Part shown: positions 24,788 to 34,181 of the stretch, piece after piece
How positions within the stretch are numbered: position 1 is the first letter of the stretch
Layout: every line of letters starts with the position of its first letter
Assembly (NCBI GenBank): GCA_030447785.1
Contig: JAUJOF010000006.1
Coordinates: forward strand, 78,501-142,500
DNA: 64,000 nucleotides
DNA from: Solirubrobacteraceae bacterium
Lineage (GTDB): Bacteria > Actinomycetota > Thermoleophilia > Solirubrobacterales > Solirubrobacteraceae
Direction of reading: 5' to 3'
Position numbers and translations under genes: made by a program
Notes under the pieces: model-generated
The model's database searches: none
Told to the model about the DNA's origin: nothing
The model's input: only the letters and a program-made list of their open reading frames with translations

Positions 24788-26460
24788 CGCGCGCGCACCG
24801 CCTCCTCGGCGCCTTCGAGCGGCACCGGCTCCAGGTCGGCCAGGCCCCGGCGCGCCTGCGCCTCGGCGGCCCCTGCCTCGAGACTGCGCTTGCCCACGGT
24901 CAGGCGCAGAGGGCAGCCCAGCAGTTCGGCGTCGGCGAACTTCTCCCCTGGACCCGCGTCGCGGTCGTCGAGCAGCGCGGTCAGCCCGGCCGCGCGGACC
25001 TGGTGATAGAGGCGCTCGGCCGCCTCGCGCTCGCGCGAACCGGGGCGGCCCAGGCCGATCACCTCGACGTCGTAGGGCGCGATGGCCCGCGGCCAGGCGA
25101 TGCCCTGCTCGTCGGCATGCTGCTCGACGGCGGCGGCGGCGATGCGCGCGGGCCCGATCCCGTAGGAGCCCATCCAGATGGCCTGCTCGCGCCCGGCCTC
25201 GTCGAGGTAGGTGGCGCCCAGCGGGTCGGAGTAGCGGGTGCCCAGCTTGAAGATCTGGCCCACCTCGATGCACGGTTCGATCGTGATGGGGTGCCCGTCG
25301 ACGGTGTCTCCCGCATCGACCCGGCGCAGATCGCCGCGGCTGAAGGGGAAGTCGCGCCCGGGCTCGACGCCGCGCAGGTGGCGGTCGGGCTGGTTGGCGC
25401 CGCATACGTAGCCGCCGTCGCCCACCGCCTCGTCGAGCAGGACCGGCACGTTGGCGCCCGCAGGGCCGATGAAGCCCGGCGGGCCGAGGCGGTCGGCGAT
25501 CTCGTGCTCGTGGGCGGGCCGGAAGGTCTCCCCCAGCGCGTGGGTCAGCTTGACGTCGTTCACGCGATGGTCACCGCGCAGGCAGACCATGACCAGGCCA
25601 CGGCCCTCGGTGACCACCGGGTAGGCCTTGATGAGGCCGCCCGGGGGCACGCCCAGTGCGCGCGAGACCTCCTCCACGGTCGTGTGGCCGGGGGTGTCGA
25701 CCAGCGCGGGCCCGTCGGGCAGCGGCCCGGGGAGGTCGACCGGGCGCGGTTGCGCGCTGGCCACCTCGACGTTGGCCGCGTACCCGGGCGCGAGGGCCAC
25801 CTCGTCCTCGCCGGCCGGGCAGGGCGCCATGTACTCGTGCGCGCCGAAGCCACCCATCATCCCCACGTCGGACTCCACGCGGTACCAGCGCAGGCCGCAG
25901 CGGTCGAAGATGGCGTCGTAGGCATCGCGCTGGGCGGCGTAGCTGCGCTCGAGGCCCTCACGGTCGCGATCGAAGCTGTAGGCGTCCTTCATCACGAACT
26001 CCCGCGTGCGCAGGACCCCCGCGCGCGGGCGGGGCTCGTCGCGCTCCTTGGTCTGGAACTGGTACAGCACGAAGGGCAGCTCGCGGTAGGAGCGCACGAC
26101 CTGGGCGACGTGGAAGGTCATCGCCTCCTCATGGGTCATGGCCAGCACCAGATCGGCCTGACGGCGGTCGCTGAGGCGAAACAGCTCCGCGCCCACACTG
26201 TCGTAGCGCCCCGTGCGCCGCCACGGGTCGGCGGGCTGCAGGACGGGCATGAGCACCTCCTGGGCGCCCACCCGCTCCATCTCCGCGCGCACGATGGCCA
26301 CGATGCGCTCGTGGGTGCGCCACCCGGCGGGCAGCCACGACCACAGGCCCGCGCCCATCTGGCGGATCAGCCCAGCGCGGACCATGAGCTTGTGCGAGAG
26401 CGCCTCGGCGTCGGCCGGCGGCTCACGCTCGGTGGGCAGGAGGAGCTGGGACAGGCGCAT
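24769..26460 (-). CDS. proS: prolyl-tRNA synthetase (bacterial type)
   Basis: 563 residues from the ATG at 26458-26460, the standard length of the bacterial form. Class II motifs: GLIRQMGAGLWSWLPAGWRT, the motif 2 region FQTKERDEPRPRAGVLRTRE and the motif 3 region IWMGSYGIGPARIAAA. An inserted editing domain sits between motifs 2 and 3 (VSRALGVPPGGLIKAYPVVT), as in type I ProRS. The C-terminal anticodon-binding domain follows. Its neighbour downstream is pgsA. Confidence 0.95.
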   Translation of the reverse strand: MRLSQLLLPTEREPPADAEALSHKLMVRAGLIRQMGAGLWSWLPAGWRTHERIVAIVRAEMERVGAQEVLMPVLQPADPWRRTGRYDSVGAELFRLSDRRQADLVLAMTHEEAMTFHVAQVVRSYRELPFVLYQFQTKERDEPRPRAGVLRTREFVMKDAYSFDRDREGLERSYAAQRDAYDAIFDRCGLRWYRVESDVGMMGGFGAHEYMAPCPAGEDEVALAPGYAANVEVASAQPRPVDLPGPLPDGPALVDTPGHTTVEEVSRALGVPPGGLIKAYPVVTEGRGLVMVCLRGDHRVNDVKLTHALGETFRPAHEHEIADRLGPPGFIGPAGANVPVLLDEAVGDGGYVCGANQPDRHLRGVEPGRDFPFSRGDLRRVDAGDTVDGHPITIEPCIEVGQIFKLGTRYSDPLGATYLDEAGREQAIWMGSYGIGPARIAAAAVEQHADEQGIAWPRAIAPYDVEVIGLGRPGSREREAAERLYHQVRAAGLTALLDDRDAGPGEKFADAELLGCPLRLTVGKRSLEAGAAEAQARRGLADLEPVPLEGAEEAVRARWDALP

Positions 26461-26626
26461 CGGGACCGCACATCCTACGTTCGCCGCGGACGCGCTCTCG
26501 CTCGAGAAGCGACGATGATGGACCGATACATCTGGCAACCTCCCGTGTTGGCGTGAGCGGCAGGGAGGGGCGTACGGAAGCTCCCCCGCTCCCACATCAT
26601 CCGAGCCACCATCTCCAGGAGTCGCG

Positions 26627-28237
26627 TTGCGCAGATCCGTCCGTTCCACCGTGCTCGCGCTGGGCCTGATCGCCGTCATGGCCCCGGCCGCGCTCGCCAG
26701 CCCGACCCAGCAGTCCGTGATGCAGGACGACGACCGCCTGCTCTACCAGGGCGCCGGGCGCATGCAGGAGACGCTGCGCACCATGAAGGGGGCGGGCGTG
26801 GACATGGTCCGCGTGACCGTCCTGTGGAAAGTCGTCGCCGACCGGGCCTACCCCAGCCCCTCGGAGATCCGCCGCCTGAACAGCGCGGGCGAGCGCCGCG
26901 CCGCCCGGCGCCAGCGCCGGCGCTTCGAGGCCGCCGACTCCCACACCTACCCCGCCGGCAACTGGGACAAGTTCGACGACCTGGTGCGCTTCGCGCGCGA
27001 GGTGGACATCGACGTGCTCTTCAACGTGACCGGCCCCGGCCCGGGCTGGGCCCACGCCAACCCGCCGCGCTCGCTGCGCAAGTACGCAGAGGCCTGGCGG
27101 CCCGACGCCGGGGACTACAGGGACTTCGTCCGCGCGGTGGCCGAGCGCTACACGGGGCGCCTGCGCGACGAGAACGCGGGGCGCTCCAAGCTGCCGCGCG
27201 TCTCGACGTGGACACTGTGGAACGAGCCCAACCAGGCGGGCTGGCTGGCGCCCCAGTGGGGCAACGACCCCGATACGGGGCTGCGCATCCCGGTGGCGGC
27301 CAAGCTGTACCGCACGCTGTACCACAAGGGCCGCTCCGCGCTGAGCGCAGCCGGCCACGGAGGCGACCGCATCCTGCTGGGCGAGCTCGCCCCGCAGGGC
27401 AACGACCGCAAGGCCGCCAACGAGCCGCTCACCCCCGGACGCTTCCTGCGCGAGATGTTCTGCGTGAACGCCAACCTGCGCGAGCTGCGCGGTCGCAGCG
27501 CGCGGGCGCGTGACTGCGACCGCTTCGGCGCCACGCGGGCGACGGGCTTCTCCCACCACCCCTACACCAAGAACGTCTCCCCCACGACGGGCAACCCCGA
27601 CGAGGACTGGTTCACGATGGCCAACATCAACGAGCTGGGCGCGCTGCTGGACGGCATCAGCCAGGCCACCGAGGGCAAGGTGCCCGCCGGCCTGCCGCTG
27701 TGGATGACGGAGTTCGGCTTCGAGAGCAGCCCGCCCGATCCCCACCAGGGCGTCTCGCTGGACGACGGCGCGCTGTGGAGCAACCAGGGCGAGTTCCTGG
27801 CCTGGACCAACCCCCGCATCGCCAGCCAGGCGCAGTTCCTGCTCAACGACGCCGGTCCGGCCCCCCAGCACACCCCGGGCAGCAAGGCCTTCTGGAAGAC
27901 CTACCAGTCGGGGCTGCTGTTCGCCAACGGCGACGCCAAGCCCGCCTACCAGGGCTACCTGTTCCCGTTCCTGGTCGGCCGCGCCGGCGACAGCGTGACG
28001 GTGTGGGGCCAGGTGCGCTACCGGCCCAACGGCGTGAAGACGGCCGTGCGCCTGGAGTGGCGCCCCAACGCCCAGGCCGGCTGGCAGCCGGTCGGCGACG
28101 TGGTCGCCGTCGACAGCCCCAAGGGCTACTTCACCGCTTCGCGTCCCTCCCCGGGCCCCGGCGAGTGGCGCGCCGTGGGGCTGGGGCCGGGCAACATCGG
28201 CGTCGAGGCCGCCTCCCTCAGCCGGCCGATGCCCTAG
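26627..28237 (+). CDS. secreted glycoside-hydrolase-like TIM-barrel protein
   Basis: 536 residues from a TTG giving a signal peptide (VLALGLIAVMAPAALAS). A TIM-barrel hydrolase pattern follows: the segment TLWNEPNQAGW carries the likely acid/base Glu (N-E-P), and LWMTEFGFESSPPD the likely nucleophile Glu. This is the clan GH-A arrangement seen in GH5/GH39-like enzymes. The last ~90 residues form a beta domain (DSVTVWGQVRYRPNG). Likely acts on an extracellular polysaccharide; the sugar is unknown. A strong hairpin follows the stop. Confidence 0.75.
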   Translation: MRRSVRSTVLALGLIAVMAPAALASPTQQSVMQDDDRLLYQGAGRMQETLRTMKGAGVDMVRVTVLWKVVADRAYPSPSEIRRLNSAGERRAARRQRRRFEAADSHTYPAGNWDKFDDLVRFAREVDIDVLFNVTGPGPGWAHANPPRSLRKYAEAWRPDAGDYRDFVRAVAERYTGRLRDENAGRSKLPRVSTWTLWNEPNQAGWLAPQWGNDPDTGLRIPVAAKLYRTLYHKGRSALSAAGHGGDRILLGELAPQGNDRKAANEPLTPGRFLREMFCVNANLRELRGRSARARDCDRFGATRATGFSHHPYTKNVSPTTGNPDEDWFTMANINELGALLDGISQATEGKVPAGLPLWMTEFGFESSPPDPHQGVSLDDGALWSNQGEFLAWTNPRIASQAQFLLNDAGPAPQHTPGSKAFWKTYQSGLLFANGDAKPAYQGYLFPFLVGRAGDSVTVWGQVRYRPNGVKTAVRLEWRPNAQAGWQPVGDVVAVDSPKGYFTASRPSPGPGEWRAVGLGPGNIGVEAASLSRPMP

Positions 28238-28278
28238 CTGTAGGTCCTAGCGGGTACGGTCGTCAGCGGACCAGCCCG

Positions 28279-28318
28279 CCCCGGCAGGAGGGCCCGGAGT
28301 CTCGGGTACCTGCCGGGG
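28279..28318 (+). terminator. strong hairpin after the glycoside hydrolase gene
   Basis: A 10-bp perfect inverted repeat (CCCCGGCAGG / CCTGCCGGGG) encloses a second small repeat (CCCG..CGGG), about 40 bases after the stop. No T-run follows, which is common for actinomycete terminators. Confidence 0.55.
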
Positions 28319-28447
28319 CCACGCCTTTGTGAGGGCCCGGACGGACCGGGCTGCAGACCAGCGGGCGGGGCTGACGTTCCCTACCTCGGATGGCGATCGG
28401 CCAGCGGATGCTCGACCGGGCACAGGCGGCGGGGCAGACTGTCGTAG

Positions 28448-29083
28448 GTGTCCGAGCCGGCGACGACCAGGGGGCGTGAGACCCGTGAGCGCATACTCCT
28501 CAGCGCCGCGCGCCTGTTTCACGCCCAAGGGGTGGCCGCGACGAGCGTCGACGAAGTGCTCGCCGCGGCCGGTGCCGGGAAGGGGCAGCTCTACCGGTAT
28601 TTCGCAAGCAAGGAGGAGCTGACAGCTGCCGTTGTCGACCACCAGCTCGTGCGCTACCTCGGGCCGCAGCGCGAGCGGCTCGAGGGCCTCGAGCGGTGGG
28701 AGGATCTCGAGGCCTACTTCGACGATCTCCTCGCCGGCCACCGCGAGGCAGGGCTGGTCGGCGGCTGCCCGGTCGGCTCGCTCGCCCTGGAGCTGACCGG
28801 CCAGGACGAGGGGCTCCGACGCCGTCTCGCCGAGGAACTCCAAGGCTGGCGGGCGAGCCTCGCCACCGGCCTGCGCCGCCTCGTCGCTCGAGACGAGCTG
28901 CGAGGCGGCACGCCGCCCGAGCACCTGGCCGCCTCACTGCTCGCGAGCATCCAGGGCGCCTATCTGGTCTCCACCGTGGAGGGCGACCCGGAGGTGATGC
29001 ACGACGCTCTGCAGGCGGCGCTGGCGCCCCTCCGCCCGCGCCGAGGGCCGGACGAGGCGACATCGACCCCGCGACGGTACTAG
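28448..29083 (+). CDS. TetR-family transcriptional regulator
   Basis: 211 residues from a GTG. The helix-turn-helix is RILLSAARLFHAQGVAATSV, then DEVLAAAGAGKGQLYRYFAS and KEEL. The ligand-binding part includes AGLVGGCPVGSLALEL, common in TetR subfamilies that respond to electrophiles or small lipophilic compounds. It ends 44 bases before a small membrane gene on the same strand, a likely target. Confidence 0.88.
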   Translation: MSEPATTRGRETRERILLSAARLFHAQGVAATSVDEVLAAAGAGKGQLYRYFASKEELTAAVVDHQLVRYLGPQRERLEGLERWEDLEAYFDDLLAGHREAGLVGGCPVGSLALELTGQDEGLRRRLAEELQGWRASLATGLRRLVARDELRGGTPPEHLAASLLASIQGAYLVSTVEGDPEVMHDALQAALAPLRPRRGPDEATSTPRRY

Positions 29084-29127
29084 TTGGTACCGTTCGCCGT
29101 CCTGCTTTCCGACCGAAGGAGGCCGAG

Positions 29128-29586
29128 GTGGCGTTGAAGGAACCCAGCCGGGTGGCGACAACTGCGGGGCGCGGAGTGGCCGCCGGCCTGCTCGGAACCG
29201 TGGTGATGACGGCATTCCAGCGATTCGTGGAGATGCCGCTCACCGGCCGCGATGAGAGCGATGCGCCGATCAGCCTCGTGGAGAAGCTGACCGGGGCCCA
29301 GCCCAAGGGTACGCAGCGCCGCGTCCTCAACTATGTCGCCCACTTCGGGGTGGGCGCGACCTGGGGCACCGGCCACGCGCTCCTCGCGCGCCGGACCGGC
29401 CTGCGAGGCCAGCGGGCGGTCGGGCGCGCATTCGTGACCTTCTGGGTGGGCGACGTGGTGGCCAATACCGCGCTCGGACTGACCCGCCCATGGGACTGGT
29501 CCGCCCAGGACCTCGTCGTCGACGTCGTCGACAAGCTCGTGCTCGCCGAAGCAACCGGGCTCCTCTTCGATCGCCTGGAGAGCTGA
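29128..29586 (+). CDS. small multi-pass membrane protein
   Basis: 152 residues from a GTG with a strong AAGGAGG site five bases upstream. About three hydrophobic segments: GVAAGLLGTVVMTAFQRFVE, VAHFGVGATWGTGHALLA and AFVTFWVGDVVANTALGL. The pattern resembles DUF1440-like membrane proteins, but I cannot assign it firmly. Downstream of and probably controlled by the TetR gene. Confidence 0.6.
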   Translation: MALKEPSRVATTAGRGVAAGLLGTVVMTAFQRFVEMPLTGRDESDAPISLVEKLTGAQPKGTQRRVLNYVAHFGVGATWGTGHALLARRTGLRGQRAVGRAFVTFWVGDVVANTALGLTRPWDWSAQDLVVDVVDKLVLAEATGLLFDRLES

Positions 29587-29645
29587 CGTGCTGGGTGCGA
29601 TCTCGCCCGGTGCCCACCGGGAGCTCGGGCAGCGCCGCCAGCTGC

Positions 29646-30965
29646 TCAGGCTCGCGTGAAGCGCCGGCCGACCGTGGGCGAGGCGTCCTCGTCCACCGCC
29701 GGGCGCGGGCGCCCAGCCTCGGCGTCGCCGTCCGCGCCCTCGACGCCGGCGGCGTGCAGCAGACCCTCTCCGCCGCCGGCCTGCTCGGCCTGCGCCTTCT
29801 CCAGAGCGGCCAGACGTTCGGGGGTCATCTCGCCGGCGTTCTCGGCCTCGATCTCGGCCAGCCACTGCGCGCCCGCGGCCGCCGAGGCCGCGTCGTCGAC
29901 GACGACCTTCCTGCGCGTGGCGTACTTGTCGATCTCCTCGAAGAGGACCTCCACGAGCTGCTCGGTGGGAACCTTGCGCAGCGGCTTGCCGCGACTGAAG
30001 ACCAGGCCCTCGTCCTTGGCGCCGGTGATGCCGAAGTCGGCGTGGGAGGCCTCTCCGATGCCGTTGACCGCGCAGCCCAGCACCGCCACCTCGACGGGAT
30101 CCTCGTAGGCGCGCAGGCGCTCCTCGATCTCGGCCACCACCGTGTCCATGTCGAACTGCAGGCGCCCGCACGTCGGGCACGCGATGAGCACGGGTCCGCG
30201 CTCTCGCAGCTTCAGCGCCTTGAGGATCTCCCAGGCTACCTTGACCTCCTCCTCGGCGTGGAAGGTCGACAGGCTGATGCGCATGGTGTCGCCGATGCCA
30301 TCGGCCAGCAGGGCACCCAGCCCCACGGCGGACTTGAGCGAGCCCGACCACTTCGTGCCCGCCTCGGTGATGCCCAGGTGGAGCGGATGGTCGATGCGCT
30401 CGGACAGCAGCCGGTTGGAGGCGATGGTGTTGGGCACGCTGGTCGACTTGATCGAGACCTTGAAGTCGTGGAAGTCGAGGCGGTGCATCAGTTCCACGAA
30501 CTCCTCGGCGGCGCGCACGAGGGCCTCCACGGGGTTCTCGCGCTCCAGCGCGTGCAGGTGCTTGGGCAGGGAGCCCGAGTTGACCCCGATGCGCATCGGG
30601 GTGCCGGCCACCCGCGCGGCGTCGACGACCTGACCGACCTTCTCGGAGCCGCCGATGTTGCCGGGATTGAGGCGGATGCAGTGCGCGCCCGCCGCGATCG
30701 ACTTCAGCGCCAGCGTGTGGTTGAAGTGGATGTCGGCGATGATGGGGATCGGCGACTCACGCACGATGGTGCGCAGCGCGTCGACGTCCTTCTCGCGCGG
30801 CACCGCGACGCGCACGATGTCGGCGCCCGCGTCGGCCACCTTGCGGATCTGGTCCATGGTGGCCGCCAGGTTGGCCGTCTCGGTCTTGGTCATCGTCTGG
30901 ACCGCCACGGGGGCGCCGCCCCCGATGGGCACGCCGCCGACCTGGATTTGTCGCGCTGAGGGCAT
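29646..30965 (-). CDS. ispG: 4-hydroxy-3-methylbut-2-en-1-yl diphosphate synthase
   Basis: 439 residues. TIM barrel with MTKTETANLAATMDQIRKVA and GAHCIRLNPGNIG. The [4Fe-4S] region has CPTCGRLQFD and GCAVNGIGEASHADFGI. The three Cys ligands are present, although the usual NGPGE reads NGIGE. It converts MEcPP to HMBPP in the MEP isoprenoid pathway. The C-terminal ~70 residues are an acidic extension beyond the normal end. In most actinomycetes it follows dxr-rseP directly; here a ~5 kb plus-strand island separates them. Confidence 0.93.
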   Translation of the reverse strand: MPSARQIQVGGVPIGGGAPVAVQTMTKTETANLAATMDQIRKVADAGADIVRVAVPREKDVDALRTIVRESPIPIIADIHFNHTLALKSIAAGAHCIRLNPGNIGGSEKVGQVVDAARVAGTPMRIGVNSGSLPKHLHALERENPVEALVRAAEEFVELMHRLDFHDFKVSIKSTSVPNTIASNRLLSERIDHPLHLGITEAGTKWSGSLKSAVGLGALLADGIGDTMRISLSTFHAEEEVKVAWEILKALKLRERGPVLIACPTCGRLQFDMDTVVAEIEERLRAYEDPVEVAVLGCAVNGIGEASHADFGITGAKDEGLVFSRGKPLRKVPTEQLVEVLFEEIDKYATRRKVVVDDAASAAAGAQWLAEIEAENAGEMTPERLAALEKAQAEQAGGGEGLLHAAGVEGADGDAEAGRPRPAVDEDASPTVGRRFTRA

Positions 30966-31022
30966 GCCCCGAGGATAAGGAGTGGCGTGATCGTCCCTCT
31001 CCGGCGGTAGCGTGGGCACCGG

Positions 31023-32105
31023 ATGGCCGAACGCATCGAGGCTGCCACCGCCGGGCCGATCAACCTCGCCGACTACGAGGCGCTGGCGGCCGAGCGCCTG
31101 GAGCCGGGCGTCCTGGACTACTACGCCGGGGGCGCGGGGGACGAGCGAACGCTGCGCGACAACGTGGACGCCTTCGCGCGCCGACACCTGCGCCCGCGGG
31201 TGCTGGTGGACGTCAGCGAGGTCTCGACGTCCACCACGGTGCTGGGGGCCGAGATCTCCCTGCCGGTCCTGGTGGCTCCCACCGCTCTGCAGCGCCTGGC
31301 CCACCCCGACGGCGAGCCCGGGATGGCGCGGGCGGCCGCCGCAGCCGGAACGATCTTCACCCTCTCCACGCTGGCCACCTCCCGCCCCGCGGAGGTGGCC
31401 TGGCACGCCCCGCCGGCCCCGCGCTGGTTCCAGCTCTACGCCTTCCGCGACACGGCGGTCACGCGCGCGCTGTGCGACGAGGCGGTCGAGCACGGCTTCG
31501 ACGCCGTGGTGCTCACCGTGGACGCGCCCCGCGCCGGGCGGCGCGAGCGCGACCTGCGCAGCGGCTTCGCCGTGCCGCCGGAGGTCGACATGCCCGCGGT
31601 GCGCGCTGCGCTGGGGGCCGGTGCGTGCCCGACCCCGGCCGAGTTCTTCTCCCTGGTCGACACGTCGCTGAGCTGGCGCGCCCTCGAGGAACTCGCCGAC
31701 GACCTGCCGCTGCCCGTGGTGGTCAAGGGCATCCAGACCGCGCAGGACGCCGCCCTGGCCTGCGACCACGGCGCCGCCGCGGTGGTGGTCTCCAACCACG
31801 GCGGGCGCCAGCTCGACGGCGTCGCGGCCTCGCTGGACGTGCTCCCCGAGGTCGTCGACGCCGTCGGCGGACGCGTCGAGGTGCTGATCGACGGTGGGGT
31901 GCGCCGCGGGACCGACGTCGCCGTCGCGCTTGCGCTGGGCGCCCGCGCCGTGCTGATCGGCCGGCCCCCGCTGTGGGGCCTGGCCGCCGCCGGCGAGGCC
32001 GGCGCCCGCCACGTGCTCGAGCTGCTGCGCGAGGAGCTGCGCCTCGCCCTGCTCCTCCTCGGCTGTCCCTCCCCCGCGCACGTGACGCGCGGGCACGTCT
32101 CCTAG
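31023..32105 (+). CDS. FMN-dependent alpha-hydroxyacid oxidase/dehydrogenase
   Basis: 360 residues, full length for the family. Conserved blocks: YYAGGAGDERTLRDN near the start, PVLVAPTALQRLAHPDGE, PVVVKGIQTAQDA (catalytic Lys), VVSNHGGRQLDG (active-site His) and VEVLIDGGVRRGTDVAVALA for FMN phosphate. Members oxidise lactate, glycolate or mandelate. The exact substrate, and whether O2 or quinone is the acceptor, is not shown by sequence. Divergent from ispG by 57 bases. Confidence 0.88.
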   Translation: MAERIEAATAGPINLADYEALAAERLEPGVLDYYAGGAGDERTLRDNVDAFARRHLRPRVLVDVSEVSTSTTVLGAEISLPVLVAPTALQRLAHPDGEPGMARAAAAAGTIFTLSTLATSRPAEVAWHAPPAPRWFQLYAFRDTAVTRALCDEAVEHGFDAVVLTVDAPRAGRRERDLRSGFAVPPEVDMPAVRAALGAGACPTPAEFFSLVDTSLSWRALEELADDLPLPVVVKGIQTAQDAALACDHGAAAVVVSNHGGRQLDGVAASLDVLPEVVDAVGGRVEVLIDGGVRRGTDVAVALALGARAVLIGRPPLWGLAAAGEAGARHVLELLREELRLALLLLGCPSPAHVTRGHVS

Positions 32106-32268
32106 CGATCGAGCTCCTTCACCCAACGCTTCGACTTGGTGGGCCAAGTCTCGGCGCTCAGCAGGTCGACCGCAGCCACACCCTCGCCGCGTGTAGGACC
32201 CCAAGACAAACTCCGACAGGCCGTTGAATCTGCGATGTCTAGCAACACACCGGCACCGCGGCCTCCCC

Positions 32269-33600
32269 GTGGCGTCGGAGGCATGGATTGAGGCGATTGG
32301 GGATCCGCCTGACGTCGGCCACGCCAGTGCCAGATGGGCGCGATACTACGTCGAGAGCGACGAAAGGCTTCCCTTGGCCGAGGGCAACGGATCGGAAGGC
32401 GTCGCGCGGCTTCGCCGTGTGCACATCCGCAACTACAAGAGCATCAGCCAGGCAACCGTCGACCTCGAGCCACTCACAATCTTCGTGGGCGCGAACGGCG
32501 CCGGCAAGAGCAACTTCATCGACGCGCTGGCCTTCGTGAGCGAGTGCCTTGGCGACTCGGTCGAGCTCGCCTTCAAGAGCCGCGGCGGGATCGGAGCGGT
32601 GAGGCGCAGATCGGGCGGTCACCCCACGCATATCGGCATCCGTCTCATCATCGACCTGGCCGGCGGCTCCGTCGCGGACTATGCCTTCGAGATCGCCGCC
32701 GAGAAAGGTGAGCGCTTCTCGGTCGCGCGCGAGCGCTGCCATCTCAAGCCGTTTATGGAGGACGCGCTCTCGTTCGAAGTCCGCAACGGCGAGTTCACCA
32801 AGGAGATCCCTGGGATCAGGTCGCGGGTCTCCTCCGATCGGCTCGCCCTGTTCGCCGCGTCGGCCACACCGGAGTTTCGACCGCTGTTCGACTTCCTGGT
32901 GGGAACGCGGTTCTACTCGATCGTTCCCAGTGAGATGCGCAAGCTCCAACCACCGGATGCCGGCGACATCCTCAAGGCCGACGGCAGCAACACCGCCGCT
33001 GTCCTCAAGCGGATCGAGGACGAGGACACGGACCGCTACGAGCGCATCTGCTCGCTGCTGTCGGCCGCGGTCGAGGGCATCCGAAGCGCCAGTCACCGAT
33101 CGGTCGGCCAATTCGAGACGATCGAGTTCCGCCAGGACGTGGGGCAGAAGCATCCGTGGACCTTCGACTCCCTGAATGTCTCAGATGGCACGTTGCGGAT
33201 GCTGGGCCTGCTGGTCGCCGCCTACCAGCGGGGCCCCGCCACGGTCCTGGGCATCGAGGAGCCCGAGGCGACGGTCCATCCGGGGGTGACCGAGCAGATC
33301 CTCGAGGTGCTGCGGGACTCGTCGCGGCTGCGACAGATCCTGGTGACCACCCACAGCCCAGATCTGCTCGACTTCCCGGAGATCGAGGATGATCAGCTTC
33401 GCGTGGTCACCAACCCACGTAACGCGACGGTGATCGCACCACTTGCCGACACTTCGCGCCGAGCGGTGCGCGAGCGTTTGTTCACGACGGGTGAACTGCT
33501 TCGCGCTGGAGAGTTGGAGGGCGACGCGACCGCCGCCGAGCAGTCAGCCGAGCAACTCCGGCTGTTCGGGCCGGTTCAGACGCCGCTCGCCGCCGGCTGA
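32269..33600 (+). CDS. AAA-family (ABC-type, AAA_21) ATPase
   Basis: About 443 residues from the GTG at 32269 (the frame opens at 32224 and TTG at 32374 is another option). The domain starts RLRRVHIRNYKSISQATVDL. Walker A is VGANGAGKSNFID, a signature-like NVSDGTLRML follows, Walker B is VLGIEEPE, and the switch His is in VTTHSPDLLD. This is the RecF/OLD-type AAA_15/21 ATPase used in many phage-defence systems. The next gene, 9 bases on, encodes a DUF4276 (TOPRIM-like) protein, its usual partner. Confidence 0.8.
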   Translation: MASEAWIEAIGDPPDVGHASARWARYYVESDERLPLAEGNGSEGVARLRRVHIRNYKSISQATVDLEPLTIFVGANGAGKSNFIDALAFVSECLGDSVELAFKSRGGIGAVRRRSGGHPTHIGIRLIIDLAGGSVADYAFEIAAEKGERFSVARERCHLKPFMEDALSFEVRNGEFTKEIPGIRSRVSSDRLALFAASATPEFRPLFDFLVGTRFYSIVPSEMRKLQPPDAGDILKADGSNTAAVLKRIEDEDTDRYERICSLLSAAVEGIRSASHRSVGQFETIEFRQDVGQKHPWTFDSLNVSDGTLRMLGLLVAAYQRGPATVLGIEEPEATVHPGVTEQILEVLRDSSRLRQILVTTHSPDLLDFPEIEDDQLRVVTNPRNATVIAPLADTSRRAVRERLFTTGELLRAGELEGDATAAEQSAEQLRLFGPVQTPLAAG

Positions 33601-33609
33601 GCGTCATTC

Positions 33610-34181
33610 GTGGCCGTCCTTGTACCCGTGGTCGAGGGACAGTCGGAAGAGCGCGCGCTGGGCGTGCTCCTTCGACGCGTCGTGGACAGCTCTGTGACGG
33701 AGATCGCACGGCCCTTCAGGGTCAAGCGCAGCAAGGTCGTGCGCGAAGGGGAGCTCGAGCGTTCAGTCGGACAGGCGGTGCGCTCCAGGTCCGGGGCGAC
33801 AGCGGTGCTGATCGTCTTGGACGCCGACGACGACTGCGCGGCAGAACTCGCACCGGCCCTCGTTGAGCGCGGCCACGCCGCAGCCGGACTCCGAGTGGGC
33901 GTCGTCTTGCCCACCATCGAGATCGAGGCTTGGATCCTCGCCGCCATCGAGTCCGTACGGGGGTGCGTGGGATCCGTTCGGATGCGCAGCCACCGCCCGA
34001 CGTCGAATCGGTCCGGGACGCCAAGGGCGCTCTCACCGAATGCATGACCGGCGCACGTGGCTACGTGGCCACGGACGACATGCCAGCCTTGTTCGCCACC
34101 ATTGACGTCGACGTGGCCGTGAGCAGATCACCATCGATGGCGAAGTTCATCCGTGAGGTCCGACGACTGTCCGCCGCATGA
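33610..34181 (+). CDS. DUF4276 (TOPRIM-like) protein, one frameshift
   Basis: The N-terminal part reads VLVPVVEGQSEERALGVLLR (TOPRIM-like Glu), VLIVLDADDDC (acidic D-x-D strand end) and LPTIEIEAWILAAIESVRG. At a run of five G (33957-33961) the frame changes, continuing as GIRSDAQPPPDVESVRDAKG and ending SPSMAKFIREVRRLSAA. The repaired length, about 190 residues, fits DUF4276. The pair ATPase plus DUF4276 parallels ATPase plus TOPRIM effector pairs such as OLD/Gabija/PARIS. Homopolymer location suggests a possible sequence error. Its stop overlaps the next start (ATGA). Confidence 0.65.

Noticed and set aside
29646..32204. An 852-codon minus-strand frame
   Set aside because: Only the part up to 30965 is IspG; the rest is antisense to the FMN oxidase gene.
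32102..32284. A minus-strand 60-codon frame ending TWPTKSKRWVKELDR
   Set aside because: The end looks slightly protein-like, but there is no upstream domain or ribosome site; too weak to call.
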